Part shown: positions 33,812-40,515 of the stretch, piece by piece
Layout of the letters: each line of letters opens with the position of its first letter
Numbering within the stretch: position 1 is the stretch's first letter
DNA from: a virus
Direction: 5' to 3' (one strand)
DNA length: 48,586 nt
IMG/VR virus record: IMGVR_UViG_3300050821_004395
Coordinates: 1-48,586 of that record
Made by a program: the position numbers and the translations under genes
Notes under the pieces: model-generated
What the model saw: only the letters and a program-made list of their open reading frames with translations
Databases searched by the model: none
Told to the model about the DNA's origin: nothing

Positions 33812-34035
33812 ACTGTTGGTTCTGTAAACACATCATGTGTCTAGTTGACACTGGAAAGAAAGAGGCAGCTGAAAAGCTGCATCAGACGGAGTATCACTGT
33901 TCTAACTGTGGTGCACTCTACGTTGTCTCAGAACATCTACTTCACGGTCCAACAAAGACTGGATTTTCAATTAACGTTCCAGATTTACCAAAGGAGGAAA
34001 AACTTGGAAGAGAAAAATCTGCAGCAGGATCGTAA
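33808..34035 (+). CDS. Zinc-ribbon mini-protein
   Basis: A 75-residue protein with CWFCKH at residues 3-8 and YHCSNCGALY at about 29-38, a two-knuckle zinc ribbon, followed by a disordered acidic and basic tail. The end overlaps the start of the next gene in another frame. Likely nucleic-acid or protein binding; no enzyme motif. Confidence 0.7.
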   Translation: MNCWFCKHIMCLVDTGKKEAAEKLHQTEYHCSNCGALYVVSEHLLHGPTKTGFSINVPDLPKEEKLGREKSAAGS

Positions 34036-34390
34036 AACAGTATTTGATCTACCTGAGATAATCGTTCGCTGTTTCGCTGAAGCCAAGAAGTTGGGATACA
34101 TCTCTGACTATCTTGGGGCCACTGAGGAATTGGTAGTACAAGGAAGACAGATTCCAGTTCCTATCATCGTCAACCAGAATGATCTTGCTCATCACATTTC
34201 TAGAACCATCATTGGAGAACTTTACGAACTGGAGATCATTAGGCGTATCGTTCCAATCTTCAGAGAAAATCGTGCCCTGACCCACGACTTCCTGTTGTTT
34301 GGAGATGCCTTTGAACTCTTCTACGACAAACAGATTCAGGAACAGAAACTCAGTGGCTTGAGAATTGAACCAGAGGAGGGAGTAATCTAA
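34004..34390 (+). CDS. Hypothetical replication-module protein (TTG start)
   Basis: A 128-residue helical protein. TTG 34004 has AAGGAGG seven bases upstream and is the only start with a ribosome site; the longer frame upstream is a shadow of the zinc-ribbon gene. Sequence includes DLPEIIVRCFAEAKKLGYIS and HHISRTIIGELYELEIIRRI. No family recognised. The stop overlaps the next ATG. Confidence 0.65.
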   Translation: MEEKNLQQDRKTVFDLPEIIVRCFAEAKKLGYISDYLGATEELVVQGRQIPVPIIVNQNDLAHHISRTIIGELYELEIIRRIVPIFRENRALTHDFLLFGDAFELFYDKQIQEQKLSGLRIEPEEGVI

Positions 34391-34548
34391 TGGAATACGT
34401 CAAACCAGACAAAGCGAAGTGGTGGTGGCAGGTAGAAAAGCTCCACAAGAGGTACAAGGAAGAACTGAAGGAGCTGAAAAAGAAGTACAAGAGGATCTTC
34501 ATCAAGAAGTACAAGAAGGACAAGAAAAAGGAAGAGGAAGACGAATAG
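34390..34548 (+). CDS. Very basic coiled-coil mini-protein
   Basis: A 52-residue protein starting at ATG 34390 (TAATG overlap). It has a WWW cluster at residues 11-13, then one long Lys/Glu helix (KELKKKYKRIFIKKYKKDKK) and an acidic end. Possibly nucleic-acid binding. Probably real because it is tightly coupled to the upstream gene and preceded by GAGGGAG. Confidence 0.6.
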   Translation: MEYVKPDKAKWWWQVEKLHKRYKEELKELKKKYKRIFIKKYKKDKKKEEEDE

Positions 34549-34557
34549 CTGTATCAC

Positions 34558-34608
34558 ATATGCGCCTGGCGCCATGTTCATGCTCTCATACATGGCGTCG
34601 GGCCATAT
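34558..34608 (+). ncRNA. Imperfect long hairpin in a 150-nt gap
   Basis: CGCCATGT (34570-34577) pairs perfectly with ACATGGCG (34590-34597) over a 12-nt loop, and ATATG (34558-34562) pairs with CATAT (34604-34608) outside it, with a few bulged bases between. No U-tract follows, so a terminator is unlikely. It may be an RNA processing or regulatory site between the two replication sub-blocks. Confidence 0.45.
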
Positions 34609-34651
34609 TAGCTAGAGTAGATTCAGTTCTCAAGAAGTCTTAAATAAGTAC

Positions 34652-34686
34652 TCCCTTGCTTCGCAAGGGAAGCGGCTCCGCCGCTT
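34652..34686 (+). promoter_or_regulatory. Tandem hairpins abutting the next ribosome site
   Basis: TCCCTTGC (34652-34659) pairs with GCAAGGGA (34663-34670) over TTC, and AAGCGG (34670-34675) pairs with CCGCTT (34681-34686) over CTCCG. The GGAGG of the 34698 gene follows immediately. Two stacked helices directly before the Shine-Dalgarno element look like translation control or an RNase-resistant 5' end. Confidence 0.45.
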
Positions 34687-34697
34687 GGAGGATTGCT

Positions 34698-35414
34698 GTG
34701 GCAAAGAAGGTGATGAGATTTCCAAGGTTGTATTTAACTTCGGAAATGATGGTAGCTGAAAAGATTGTGCGTCACATTTACAACAAGTTATATGAGGACC
34801 GACTTTTCAGACATGGGAAATCTAGGGGTGATAGGTTTGGGTGGTACGATGTTTATAAGACTAAGAGAGGTATACAACAACAAGCCCAAGTAAAATTCAT
34901 GATGCTTGGACAAGATTTGGTAGAGAAGAAAATAGATCCTGCTGTCTATGTGAAAGTTCTTGCCCAATATGGCAAGTTTCAAAATTCTAGGTATATGCCA
35001 CATCCAACTTGGATGGCAAGTGGAAAGGCCATCAAGGTTTTCAAGTGGATGAAAAAGAGGTCCAGACAAAAATTCCGTCTAAAGTCTGACTGGAAGAAAT
35101 CTCTCAAGCTAGATAACACAGACGAGATAAAGCAGATGATGAAAACTTCTGCCATGATAGTAAGAGACGTCAGGAAGAATTTCAACCTGAAGCTCTTTGA
35201 GGCTTTGATCTTTCTACGAGATGAGATTAGCCCTTGGTATTGGGCAGTGTTTCTATCTTTACTAAAGAGAAAAAGTAGAAGAGAAGAGGTTCTAGATTTC
35301 CTGTGGAGAGAAGCTCCAGATTTGAGGAAGGCTGTAATTCTGTGCACAAAATACTTCCTAGGTCACAGACCGATCTGGAGAATGTCGTGCGCTCAGCTCC
35401 AAAAATATATATGA
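34698..35414 (+). CDS. Hypothetical basic protein before the replicative helicase
   Basis: A 238-residue Lys/Arg-rich helical protein. GTG 34698 is chosen because GGAGGA lies just upstream; the longer frame would begin inside the tandem hairpins. It has conserved-looking RFGWYDVYKTKRGIQQQAQ and YWAVFLSLLKRKSRREEVL. Position before dnaB-like helicase and primase makes a helicase-loading or replication accessory role possible, but there is no ATPase motif. Confidence 0.62.
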   Translation: MAKKVMRFPRLYLTSEMMVAEKIVRHIYNKLYEDRLFRHGKSRGDRFGWYDVYKTKRGIQQQAQVKFMMLGQDLVEKKIDPAVYVKVLAQYGKFQNSRYMPHPTWMASGKAIKVFKWMKKRSRQKFRLKSDWKKSLKLDNTDEIKQMMKTSAMIVRDVRKNFNLKLFEALIFLRDEISPWYWAVFLSLLKRKSRREEVLDFLWREAPDLRKAVILCTKYFLGHRPIWRMSCAQLQKYI

Positions 35415-35449
35415 AACATTTTCGGTAGCGCCGCGTTTCATTCCTATAT
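35406..35449 (+). promoter_or_regulatory. Leader hairpin before the DnaB-like gene
   Basis: ATGAAAC (35411-35417) pairs with GTTTCAT (35435-35441); CGG (35423-35425) and CCG (35431-35433) can pair inside it, and AT-rich flanks can extend the base. It overlaps the stop codon of the previous gene and ends just before the GGGGAGG of the TTG-started helicase gene. Probably a regulatory or processing structure. Confidence 0.4.
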
Positions 35450-35461
35450 GGGGAGGAACGA

Positions 35462-36883
35462 TTGGCTAGAGAATATGATTTCGATGAAGAGTTTCAACAG
35501 AAGCTGTTGGCTCTCTACTTAAGAGAGCCGCAAGCAACTTACAGGATTGTAGAGCCAGCATACTTCAGGAATCCTGTCTTTGTGGATGTAGCACGTCTCG
35601 CCAAGGAAATCTATTCCAAACATGACAGAAAAGAAGTGCGGCTTACTAAGAGTACGATGTACGCCATCGTCCGAGGATTCCTTGGGAAGAAGAGAAGAAA
35701 ACTGTGGCGTGGCTATCGTAGAGTTGTACGAGAAGCTTTCAGAGAAGACATTGCAGACAAGCCGGTCATCATTGAACAGGCTATAGCGTTCGCAAGGGAG
35801 CAGAAGTTTAGACAAGCCCTTGTGGATGCAGAGAAGGATGTTAACAGCCGGCAATACAACAGGGCGATCAGTCGGTTCGATAGCTTGAAGACTTTTGGAA
35901 CTGAACGAGATATTGGTATTGAGTTCTGGAAGGAAATAGACAATCCAAATCGGTGGATAGAAGACCGTGAAGGCGTAGTGGGATCTTTCTATCTGAAAAT
36001 TCTGGATGAAGCGATGGGTGGAGGATTGGGAGCAGGAGAATTAGCCATCGTCTTGGCTGGTGGGAAGGTGGGGAAGTCTACTCTTCTTGCTAGAATGGCT
36101 GCTGGAGCCTTGTGGCAAAAGAAGAACGTAGCCATCGCGACTGGAGAATTGTCAGCGAAGAAATATAGGAAGCGTATAGACGCGATGATAACTAGGGTTC
36201 CAACCTACAAGTTGACAGAATATGCAATGAAGGGAACTGGAGGTAGCAAGAAATACCGTAGGAAGCTACGCAAATTATTTCGGAAGCTGGCTTTGGCCCA
36301 GCGCCAAATGAAAGGGAAGCTCTTCATCAAACAGTGGCCAACTAACAAAGGTAAAATATCTGATATAGAGGCTTGGTTGGATCACCTGGAAGACAGTGGT
36401 AACAAGATCGATATTCTGTTTGTGGATTATGTTAGGGTCTTCAGGCCAAATGAACGGTCAGATGATATGCGTGGTAGGATAGGTCAACTTGCTATGGATC
36501 TGAGAGGTATGGCTGTAGAACGCAACCTTCCAGTCTGGACAGCGTCACAATCTAACAGGGCTGCGTTGCATAAGGACATGATCGGTCCAGAGGATCTAGC
36601 AGAAGACATTTCCCAGTTCTGGACACTTGATTTCCTATTAGCCCTGTGCCAAACAGAAGCTGAGAAGGATAGAAGCCTAGACAAGAATGGTGAAGTGGTG
36701 CGCCCAGAATATGCTAGACTTTTCCTGACGGCCGCAAGAGATGTTGGTCAAAGCAAAATGATAGGTGTTTCTCTAGAGAGGGATACCTTTGTCGTAAAGG
36801 AGCTTCCGAAAGACGCCCAGAAGCAAATCAACAGAAGATGGCGTCGACATAAGCGCAAGAAGAGGGCGATGGAACATGGCTAG
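35462..36883 (+). CDS. DnaB-type replicative helicase
   Basis: A 473-residue SF4 helicase. Residues 1-150 are a helical N-terminal region. The RecA-like core has Walker A AGGKVGKST at about 199-207, the catalytic-Glu motif ATGELS, Walker B ILFVDYVRVF and WTASQSNR. The C-terminus is Arg/Lys-rich. Family members load as hexamers and unwind DNA at the fork with the primase encoded just downstream. TTG 35462 has GGGGAGG upstream. It overlaps the primase gene by 8 nt. Confidence 0.87.
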   Translation: MAREYDFDEEFQQKLLALYLREPQATYRIVEPAYFRNPVFVDVARLAKEIYSKHDRKEVRLTKSTMYAIVRGFLGKKRRKLWRGYRRVVREAFREDIADKPVIIEQAIAFAREQKFRQALVDAEKDVNSRQYNRAISRFDSLKTFGTERDIGIEFWKEIDNPNRWIEDREGVVGSFYLKILDEAMGGGLGAGELAIVLAGGKVGKSTLLARMAAGALWQKKNVAIATGELSAKKYRKRIDAMITRVPTYKLTEYAMKGTGGSKKYRRKLRKLFRKLALAQRQMKGKLFIKQWPTNKGKISDIEAWLDHLEDSGNKIDILFVDYVRVFRPNERSDDMRGRIGQLAMDLRGMAVERNLPVWTASQSNRAALHKDMIGPEDLAEDISQFWTLDFLLALCQTEAEKDRSLDKNGEVVRPEYARLFLTAARDVGQSKMIGVSLERDTFVVKELPKDAQKQINRRWRRHKRKKRAMEHG

Positions 36884-37799
36884 TGATATTAAGGAACATT
36901 TTGCTGCTGTAAAGGAGACCAATGAGGGATGGCGAGCCAATTGTCCCATGTGTGGGGACAATGAGAAGAAGCTATACTGGAACGTAGACAAGGGAGTAGG
37001 TTGCTGCTTCCATTCGGAGTGTCCATGGTTCAAAGATCGCGGTGGGGTGACAGAATACCGTCTAAAAGCATACTTCGAAAAGGAAGGGATAGAGGTTGTT
37101 GTTCCAGAGGTCATTAAAGCCGATCCAAAGTCCAAGCTGAAACTGCCAGAAGGTTTCAGGACGCTGAAAAGCATGCCGGATTACCGTAGTGAGCCGATCT
37201 ATGACTATTTGGACTCCAGAGGGTTGCGTCGTAAGATTGTAAACATGGCAAGAGTAGGTTACGTCCGTGAAGGAGATCTCTGGGGCTACATGATCTTCCC
37301 GGTCTTCAATTTTGATGGTCAGGTGATCTATTGGCAAGGGCGACGCTTTAAGAACAGGAAATCCAAGTTCTACAATCCTACTTCTAGCGTCCGTGATGAA
37401 ATCTTGTATCAGGTTCGCTGGCCAAGAAAGCCAAAAACCTGTATCGTTGTGGAATCCATAATCAACGTTCTAACTCTGGAAAGCAATTGGGGCGAAGACG
37501 ATGCGGTGATCATGGGAACCTTCGGAACATCTATCACGGAGGAACAATTCTATAAGATTCTGGAATACAATGGTGTCATCAAGGAAATAGTTCTTGCTTT
37601 GGATCCAGATGCGCTGCGTGTCGCGTTCGACTTCGCTGACCGATTGGGCAGCATAGTTCCAAAGATCAAGGTCCCAATGTTTCCTGATGGTGAGGATGTA
37701 AATTCACTTGGCTTTAAGAAATCTCGCCGTCTGATTCGTGACGCGTCGCTCTACAATTACAAGAACCGGACACAACTTTTGCAGAGAGGGAAACTGTGA
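36876..37799 (+). CDS. DnaG-type primase with zinc ribbon and Toprim domain
   Basis: A 307-residue primase. Residues 22-49 form a zinc ribbon (ANCPMCGD then CCFHSECPWF). The middle has YIRE-like DLWGYMIFPVFNFDGQVIYW and RRFKNRKSKFYN; the Toprim part has CIVVESIINVL (catalytic Glu), VLALDPDA (DxD) and DGEDVNSLG. It makes RNA primers and is probably coupled to the DnaB-like helicase, whose gene it overlaps. There is no separate helicase-interaction C-terminal domain. The stop overlaps the next GTG start. Confidence 0.87.
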   Translation: MASDIKEHFAAVKETNEGWRANCPMCGDNEKKLYWNVDKGVGCCFHSECPWFKDRGGVTEYRLKAYFEKEGIEVVVPEVIKADPKSKLKLPEGFRTLKSMPDYRSEPIYDYLDSRGLRRKIVNMARVGYVREGDLWGYMIFPVFNFDGQVIYWQGRRFKNRKSKFYNPTSSVRDEILYQVRWPRKPKTCIVVESIINVLTLESNWGEDDAVIMGTFGTSITEEQFYKILEYNGVIKEIVLALDPDALRVAFDFADRLGSIVPKIKVPMFPDGEDVNSLGFKKSRRLIRDASLYNYKNRTQLLQRGKL

Positions 37800-38101
37800 A
37801 GGATTTGGAATTGAGTTACATTGCTGGTGCTATTGATCACAGAGGAAAAGTCTCTGAGGATTCTAGAGGCTATCCTTACGTCTCTATAAGAACACTTGGA
37901 TCTCTGCCGAAGAAATTGAAGAAGGAATTTGGTGGGACGTGTTTCAGGCATCAGGGTGGAGATAAGAAAAAGAAGCAGAAGCCCAAAAAGTGGTGGTGGT
38001 ATAAGGTGACCGGAGAAAAAGCCAAAATTCTGTTGCAGGAGATTTCTCCTTTTCTGAGAAGGTACAAGCGGGAGGCTGATGGTATAATCGCTTCAAAATA
38101 G
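37796..38101 (+). CDS. LAGLIDADG-like protein without catalytic acid
   Basis: A 101-residue protein. The start LSYIAGAIDHRGKVS aligns with the LAGLIDADG helix (LAGLIDADGS), but the final metal-binding acid is replaced by Arg16. The rest, including YPYVSIRTLGSLPKKLKKEF and WWWYKVTGEKAKILLQEISP then FLRRYKREAD, follows the family's strand-helix pattern. A single-motif member would act as a dimer; with Arg in the active site it is probably DNA-binding only. GTG 37796 overlaps the primase stop. It lies next to the structured RNA tract, so an RNA or DNA binding role there is possible. Confidence 0.68.
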   Translation: MKDLELSYIAGAIDHRGKVSEDSRGYPYVSIRTLGSLPKKLKKEFGGTCFRHQGGDKKKKQKPKKWWWYKVTGEKAKILLQEISPFLRRYKREADGIIASK

Positions 38102-38170
38102 GGCGACCTAAAAATGAGCGATCTCCGATCAGTCCTGGCTTGCGCAATTAGTCCTTTACTTTGGGGCTGA

Positions 38171-38600
38171 AAAGGAGTAACCTATTACTAACGATTGTAG
38201 GTTAGCTAAAAGCTAACCTTTGCTCTTTGAAAAATAAAGGTTCTCGAGCCGGAAGACCGGAGCCGGGGATAAACAGTAGCTCAGCCCTAGCAAACAAGCC
38301 GCTAGGGACGGACTGATAAGGACGGCGACGGGCAAGGCAAGAGTAGTGGGAAGTCGGGGACGACCCGGAAGACCGCGACCCTAAGTAGCGCGCAAGCGCA
38401 AATAGTCCTCCATTCAGTGAGAAGGTTATGCGGTCAAGCCCACGAGGGTAGCAGGCTCGAAGAGAGAATTTGAGAAAATTCTCCCACCGTAGAAAAACGA
38501 TGTATGGGGATTGGCCCACCGTAAACTATGGTTGAACCTATATAAGAGGAACCGCGAGACAAACCTTCAGCGGGGCAAATTTGCTCCAAATGGAGAGACC
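38171..38600 (+). ncRNA. Structured RNA tract, left part
   Basis: No convincing ORF. Local helices: AGGTTAGCT/AGCTAACCT (38199-38219, loop AAA), CCCTAGC/GCTAGGG (38285-38307), CGGG/CCCG near 38355-38367, GCGC-GCAA-GCGC near 38388-38399 with a GNRA-type loop, and GAGAATTT/AAATTCTC (38464-38483) with a GAGA loop. CCGGAAGACCG occurs near 38249 and nearly again near 38365. The density of perfect stems and GNRA loops resembles large ornate bacterial or phage RNAs such as GOLLD and ROOL, but no family could be assigned by eye. Confidence 0.5.
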
Positions 38601-38603
38601 CAA

Positions 38604-38702
38604 ATGAGAAACTGCGATGTTCCAGGTTGTATAAAAAAGGTTGTTGGGAAAACAAACTACTGCAAGAAACATCAGAAGACTGGGAAGAAACTAGCAGCGT
38701 AG
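38604..38702 (+). CDS. 32-residue zinc-knuckle mini-protein inside the RNA tract
   Basis: ATG 38604 has GGAGAG 6 nt upstream. The peptide has CDVPGCIKKVVGKTNYCKKH, matching the CxxxxC...CxxH treble-clef half found in many phage zinc and HNH proteins. It is the only clear coding island in the 38.1-39.34 kb region. Its stop is followed at once by a strong hairpin. Confidence 0.55.
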   Translation: MRNCDVPGCIKKVVGKTNYCKKHQKTGKKLAA

Positions 38703-38705
38703 AAC

Positions 38706-38724
38706 GCGGGGAAGTTTTCCCCGC
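38706..38724 (+). terminator. Hairpin after the zinc mini-protein
   Basis: GCGGGGAA (38706-38713) pairs perfectly with TTCCCCGC (38717-38724) over a GTT loop; AGAAC (38701-38705) can pair with GTTCT (about 38730-38734) outside. No U-tract follows, so it may be a weak terminator or part of the RNA fold. Confidence 0.5.
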
Positions 38725-38740
38725 TGAGGGTTCTGTCTCG

Positions 38741-39335
38741 GCTAGAGAAAAAGTATAGAGCGCTAGGACGCACGGTGAAACAGTTGGAGTACGTCGGGAT
38801 GACGTATACCCAGGCGACGGCCGCAGTTGTCCACCAGCTAGGGACCACCTAGCGAAGCGAAATAGCGCGAGAGAAAATTCTCGGGTCATGCCAGCGGGTC
38901 CTCAGGCGATCATCACCGAAAAGGAAATTCCACCATGTCAGTTAGTTGCTGCGTTGCCAAGCCAAGCGCAGGGAAAAGGACAGAGTGGATAGGTGTGCGG
39001 ATAGCGTAGGCGAACCTATTTATAGGATTCTTCGCCAAAGACGCACCAAAAAGGTTTGCGGTTAACTCTGAACCGTCGTCCGACAGACCGGACGTAAAAT
39101 GTTGTGGGTGATTCGTGCAACCAAAACTTCAACCCGTCGCAAAGGAGAAGTGGAGGAAACGCAGGGCAAGCCAGGAAACTGGAGCAGGAGCTTAGCAAAC
39201 TCCGAAAGCCTCTGTGTCTTGCTTCTCCTTTGTGGCGACAAGGCTGCTCTCGTTTAGGGGATAGGAACTCCGTCTTCCAAGCGGAACCTATTCTGGTCGC
39301 GGAGAGCAGCCCTGCCGCCAACTGGCGGAAGAGGG
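38741..39335 (+). ncRNA. Structured RNA tract, right part
   Basis: Helices include TACGTC/GACGTA near 38790-38806, GCTAGG/CCTAGC near 38839-38855, GGCGAA+CCTAT / ATAGG+TTCGCC (39009-39036), CGTCCG/CGGACG (39077-39094), GTCGC+AAAGGAGAAG (39136-39150) with CTTCTCCTTT+GCGAC (39222-39239), CCAG-GAAA-CTGG near 39169-39180 inside it, GGCTGCTCT/AGAGCAGCC (39242-39250 with 39303-39311) and CCGCC/GGCGG near 39315-39328. The long-range pair of 10 and 5 bp enclosing a GNRA hairpin is the strongest sign of a folded RNA. It ends at the ribosome site of the SWIM gene, so part may be a 5' leader. Confidence 0.55.
38935..39009 (+). CDS. Possible 24-residue peptide within the RNA tract
   Basis: ATG 38935 has AAAAGG about 12 nt upstream and 24 codons to TAG at 39007. 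The peptide (SVSCCVAKPSAGKR...) is basic with no motif. The spacing is poor and the region is structured, so it may be chance. Confidence 0.2.
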   Translation: MSVSCCVAKPSAGKRTEWIGVRIA

Positions 39336-39343
39336 AAAAACGA

Positions 39344-39544
39344 ATGATCCCAATGCGTATCCTCAGTCGGGTCCGGCTGTCCAATGGCCGGATCAACTAC
39401 AAGGTTAATTCCACAAGCGATGCAAGGAAACGCTATACTGTTCAGTTCTCTGGCAAGACGCCCAAGGGCTGTTCTTGTAGAGGCTGGATTTTCAACCGTG
39501 TCAACTGCCGACATATAAGGTTCGTGAAAGGAAAGGTGGCCTGA
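39344..39544 (+). CDS. SWIM-type zinc finger mini-protein
   Basis: A 66-residue protein. The C-terminal half GCSCRGWIFNRVNCRHIRF is a SWIM zinc finger (CxCx(n)CxH). The N-terminal part has strands RILSRVRLSNGRINYKVN and YTVQFSGKT. ATG 39344 is chosen because AGAGGG precedes it; the longer frame runs through the structured RNA region. SWIM fingers bind nucleic acids or proteins. A second one is encoded at 45831. Confidence 0.72.
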   Translation: MIPMRILSRVRLSNGRINYKVNSTSDARKRYTVQFSGKTPKGCSCRGWIFNRVNCRHIRFVKGKVA

Positions 39545-39545
39545 C

Positions 39546-39863
39546 ATGTCCATGAGGAAATCAACCCGTCAGGAGCTACGGAAGGCTAGAGAGCTCCTGC
39601 GATTCTGTCTACGCGGTAAGGTTTGCTGGTTCAGGTTCTGCCGCAAACCTTTACTAAACGATGTTTCATACGCCAAAGATGGCGACGGCCAGGGAAGCCC
39701 TATCTCCAGGCGGATAACCATCCACCACAAGGACGGTGACCACGACAACGATGACCGGCGGAACAAGAAACTGGTCCACACCAGCTGTCACAAACGATAT
39801 CACATACGAAAACGGCGGCGAGAAGAAAAGGCCGCAAGGAGGCAGAATGGCAAGGCCATATAA
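39546..39863 (+). CDS. HNH endonuclease-like protein
   Basis: A 105-residue protein. VCWFRFC and CHKRYH supply zinc-binding cysteines and the HNH core ITIHHKDGDHDNDDRRNKK with His-His and Asn/Asp positions fits a His-Cys-type HNH nuclease. Small phage HNH proteins act in genome packaging, recombination or homing. It could be catalytic, as both His and the Asn/Asp metal-contact positions are present. AAGGTGG lies upstream. Basic, Arg-rich tail. Confidence 0.75.
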   Translation: MSMRKSTRQELRKARELLRFCLRGKVCWFRFCRKPLLNDVSYAKDGDGQGSPISRRITIHHKDGDHDNDDRRNKKLVHTSCHKRYHIRKRRREEKAARRQNGKAI

Positions 39864-40003
39864 AACGTTCTGTATAGAAAGCAAGGAACCTGAGGCTGAC
39901 GCCGAAGGAACGGCGTGAGCTTGAGGAAATTCTGAAGCGTACCACTTTACGGGTAGGCAAGCAACGGATTAGGCTCACGCTTTTGGAGTACGAAAATTTC
40001 TAG
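39847..40003 (+). pseudogene. Small helix-turn-helix-like gene split by a +1 frame change
   Basis: AAGGAGG precedes ATG 39847, but the zero frame stops after 23 codons (TGA 39916-39918). The +1 frame over 39872-40003 encodes a protein-like stretch, LRLTPKERRELEEILKR and GKQRIRLTLLEYENF, similar to the start of IS630-type transposases (LTPEERxELExLxR). It has no start of its own. Either a single-base change broke the gene or a frameshift joins the two parts. Confidence 0.4.
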
Positions 40004-40017
40004 GTAGTAGGGTTATA

Positions 40018-40081
40018 GCCTAGCTGTAGCCGGAACGCTTGTAGGACTCCCTATTGGTTCCTACTGGGGACCTGTAGGGGG
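40018..40081 (+). ncRNA. Structured RNA element, copy 2
   Basis: Lies in the gap between 39.9 and 40.1 kb. The core GGAACGCTTGTAGGACTCC (40032-40050) is nearly the same as at 31632-31650, and both copies have TGGT a few bases later. GTAG (40026-40029) can pair with CTAC (40061-40064), replacing the GTGGT/ACCAC of copy 1; CCTAC (40060-40064) can alternatively pair with GTAGG (40074-40078). Placed just upstream of the AAGGAGG of the next gene. Likely a structured leader or processed RNA. Confidence 0.5.
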
Positions 40082-40109
40082 ATTTCATTTAGCCCAAGGA
40101 GGCTAACCT

Positions 40110-40292
40110 ATGGAAGACAATCTGGACCACAAGGACGCGGTACTTGCTCAGTTCACAGAAGGACTGGACCGCTGTGCAATCTGCAAGGGGCAACTAGCTG
40201 TCGCTAGGAAGGCGGAATACTCAGGTGGCAAACAGTGGCCCTATTACTACTGTCCGAATCCCGGTTGTATAATGTTCGGGAGGGATCAATGA
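40110..40292 (+). CDS. Zinc-ribbon mini-protein
   Basis: A 60-residue protein with CAICKG at residues 22-27 and YYYCPNPGCIMFG at 46-57, a four-Cys ribbon typical of phage regulators. AAGGAGG precedes ATG 40110. Overlaps the next gene by 4 nt. Confidence 0.7.
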   Translation: MEDNLDHKDAVLAQFTEGLDRCAICKGQLAVARKAEYSGGKQWPYYYCPNPGCIMFGRDQ

Positions 40293-40459
40293 GCAGTAGG
40301 TTCATACGAGAAAAACCTAAACCAGTTCCTTCCTGTTGGAAATGTCGTAAGCCACTGAACGGACCACGACCGTTCTTCTGCAATGCAAAATGTGCAGAGG
40401 AATGGGCCATGCAAGAAGCATTTGTTCTGGATCGTAGGATGGAAAAGTACCGCAAGTAA
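40289..40459 (+). CDS. Zinc-finger mini-protein
   Basis: A 56-residue protein, ATG 40289 with GGAGGG about 9 nt upstream and overlapping the previous stop. SCWKCRKPLNGPRPFFCNAK and CAEEW form a CxxC...CxxxC finger like the zinc-binding DUF2256/MYND-type fold. Likely protein or nucleic-acid binding. Confidence 0.65.
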   Translation: MSSRFIREKPKPVPSCWKCRKPLNGPRPFFCNAKCAEEWAMQEAFVLDRRMEKYRK

Positions 40460-40515
40460 ATTCTGCCCCAACGTGGGCATTCTGAATTCCCCCAAACCAA
40501 AAAGGAGAAACAAAT

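Noticed and set aside
38114-38170. 18-residue ORF after the LAGLIDADG-like gene
   Set aside because: ATG has no Shine-Dalgarno sequence and lies in the structured tract; likely chance.
38102-39343. Group I or group II intron
   Set aside because: I could not find a convincing group I P3-P7 core or a group II domain V hairpin, and the LAGLIDADG-like gene is freestanding and catalytically altered. A covariance-model search would settle it.
38102-39343. tRNA or tmRNA gene
   Set aside because: No GGTTCRANNC T-loop with a CCA-compatible acceptor stem was seen anywhere in the tract or elsewhere in the window.
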